Positions 13,878 through 14,141 of a DNA stretch of 14,141 nucleotides are shown one piece after another. Below the pieces are notes generated by a model that was not told the origin of the DNA, ran no database searches, and saw only the letters and a program-made list of their open reading frames with translations. How positions within the stretch are numbered: position 1 is the first letter of the stretch; every line of letters begins with the position of its first letter. The DNA comes from an uncultured cyanobacterium (GTDB lineage: Bacteria > Cyanobacteriota > Cyanobacteriia > PCC-6307 > Cyanobiaceae), in NCBI GenBank assembly GCA_903862155.1, contig CAIOXF010000186.1, forward strand, positions 1 through 14,141, written 5' to 3'. The position numbers and the translations under genes are program-made.

Positions 13878-14141
13878 CTAAGCCGCAGGCGGATGGGTGT
13901 TGGCCGGATCGTTGGAGGCAGGCAGCTTGCTATACCACCACTCCTGCAGCTCCGCCGAAAGGCGCACCGGAAACAGGGTGATCACGGAGCGGGTTGGGCG
14001 GGCACCTGGCTGCAGCAGCTCCACGGCGTAGGAGGGGCAGCGGCGGGCCGCCAGGTCGGCCACCAAGCGACGACCCACCCGGCGCCAGCTCGGCTCCTTG
14101 CTGCGCCAGGCCAGCCGGCAGCAGGGCCAGGGCAGCTCCTC
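13878..14141 (-). CDS. Unrecognised protein, C-terminal 87 residues (runs off right edge)
   Basis: The minus-strand frame is open from the window edge to a TAG at 13878-13880. The visible part is Trp- and Arg-rich: WPCCRLAWRSKEPSWRRVGR, then LVADLAARRCPSYAVELL, TRSVITLFPVRLSAELQEWW and a low-complexity Pro/Ala end (DPANTHPPAA). I do not recognise a family, and no transmembrane segment or repeat is visible. The gene converges on psbV. Choosing a start inside the window (a GTG at 14078) would be arbitrary because the frame continues past the edge. That it is a real gene is inferred from the uninterrupted frame and plausible codon use. Confidence 0.55.
   Translation of the reverse strand, partial: EELPWPCCRLAWRSKEPSWRRVGRRLVADLAARRCPSYAVELLQPGARPTRSVITLFPVRLSAELQEWWYSKLPASNDPANTHPPAA

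Overview
The window is chromosomal core sequence from a picocyanobacterium of the Synechococcus/Cyanobium type. The evidence is a complete kaiA-kaiB-kaiC clock locus next to purD, an NblS-type sensor kinase and rplU-rpmA; a PsbV cytochrome c550; and high GC by eye, with strongly G/C third codon positions. An intact kaiA argues against Prochlorococcus, which lacks it. I noticed only one HIP1 octamer (GCGATCGC, 6039-6046), which fits the marine/Cyanobium lineage better than HIP1-rich freshwater genera. There are no mobile elements, tRNA or rRNA genes, CRISPR arrays or defence islands.

Layout. At the left edge (1-318, minus) is the N-terminal part of an unrecognised secreted protein, divergent from purD. 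purD (400-1698) and nblS (1695-3689) overlap by 4 bp and run rightward. They converge on the leftward clock operon: kaiA (start near 6582), kaiB (5699-5346) and kaiC (5251-3716). Divergent from kaiA are rplU and rpmA (6735-7406), which end at a strong intrinsic terminator. A leftward SAM methyltransferase of unknown substrate (8232-7474) is divergent from truB, which is followed by yebC (both rightward). nagB and a SpoIID-like secreted protein (leftward, 2 nt apart) are divergent from rnz. psbV follows rnz rightward and ends at a second strong terminator. The C-terminal part of an unrecognised leftward gene closes the window.

How the genes relate. KaiA, KaiB and KaiC form the post-translational circadian oscillator, and all expected catalytic and phosphorylation residues are visible in KaiC. 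NblS is a light and stress sensor kinase. rplU, rpmA, truB, yebC and rnz serve ribosome, translation and tRNA maturation. purD belongs to purine synthesis. spoIID and nagB may connect peptidoglycan remodelling with amino-sugar use. psbV encodes a lumenal photosystem II subunit.

No undescribed multi-gene system is apparent. The observations most worth checking are regulatory: (i) an AT-rich, atypical-codon stretch inside kaiA that could hold a kaiBC promoter, since only 16 bp separate kaiA from kaiB; (ii) a two-part stem-loop just before rplU; and (iii) a small hairpin between kaiB and kaiC. All intergenic stretches are under about 160 bp.
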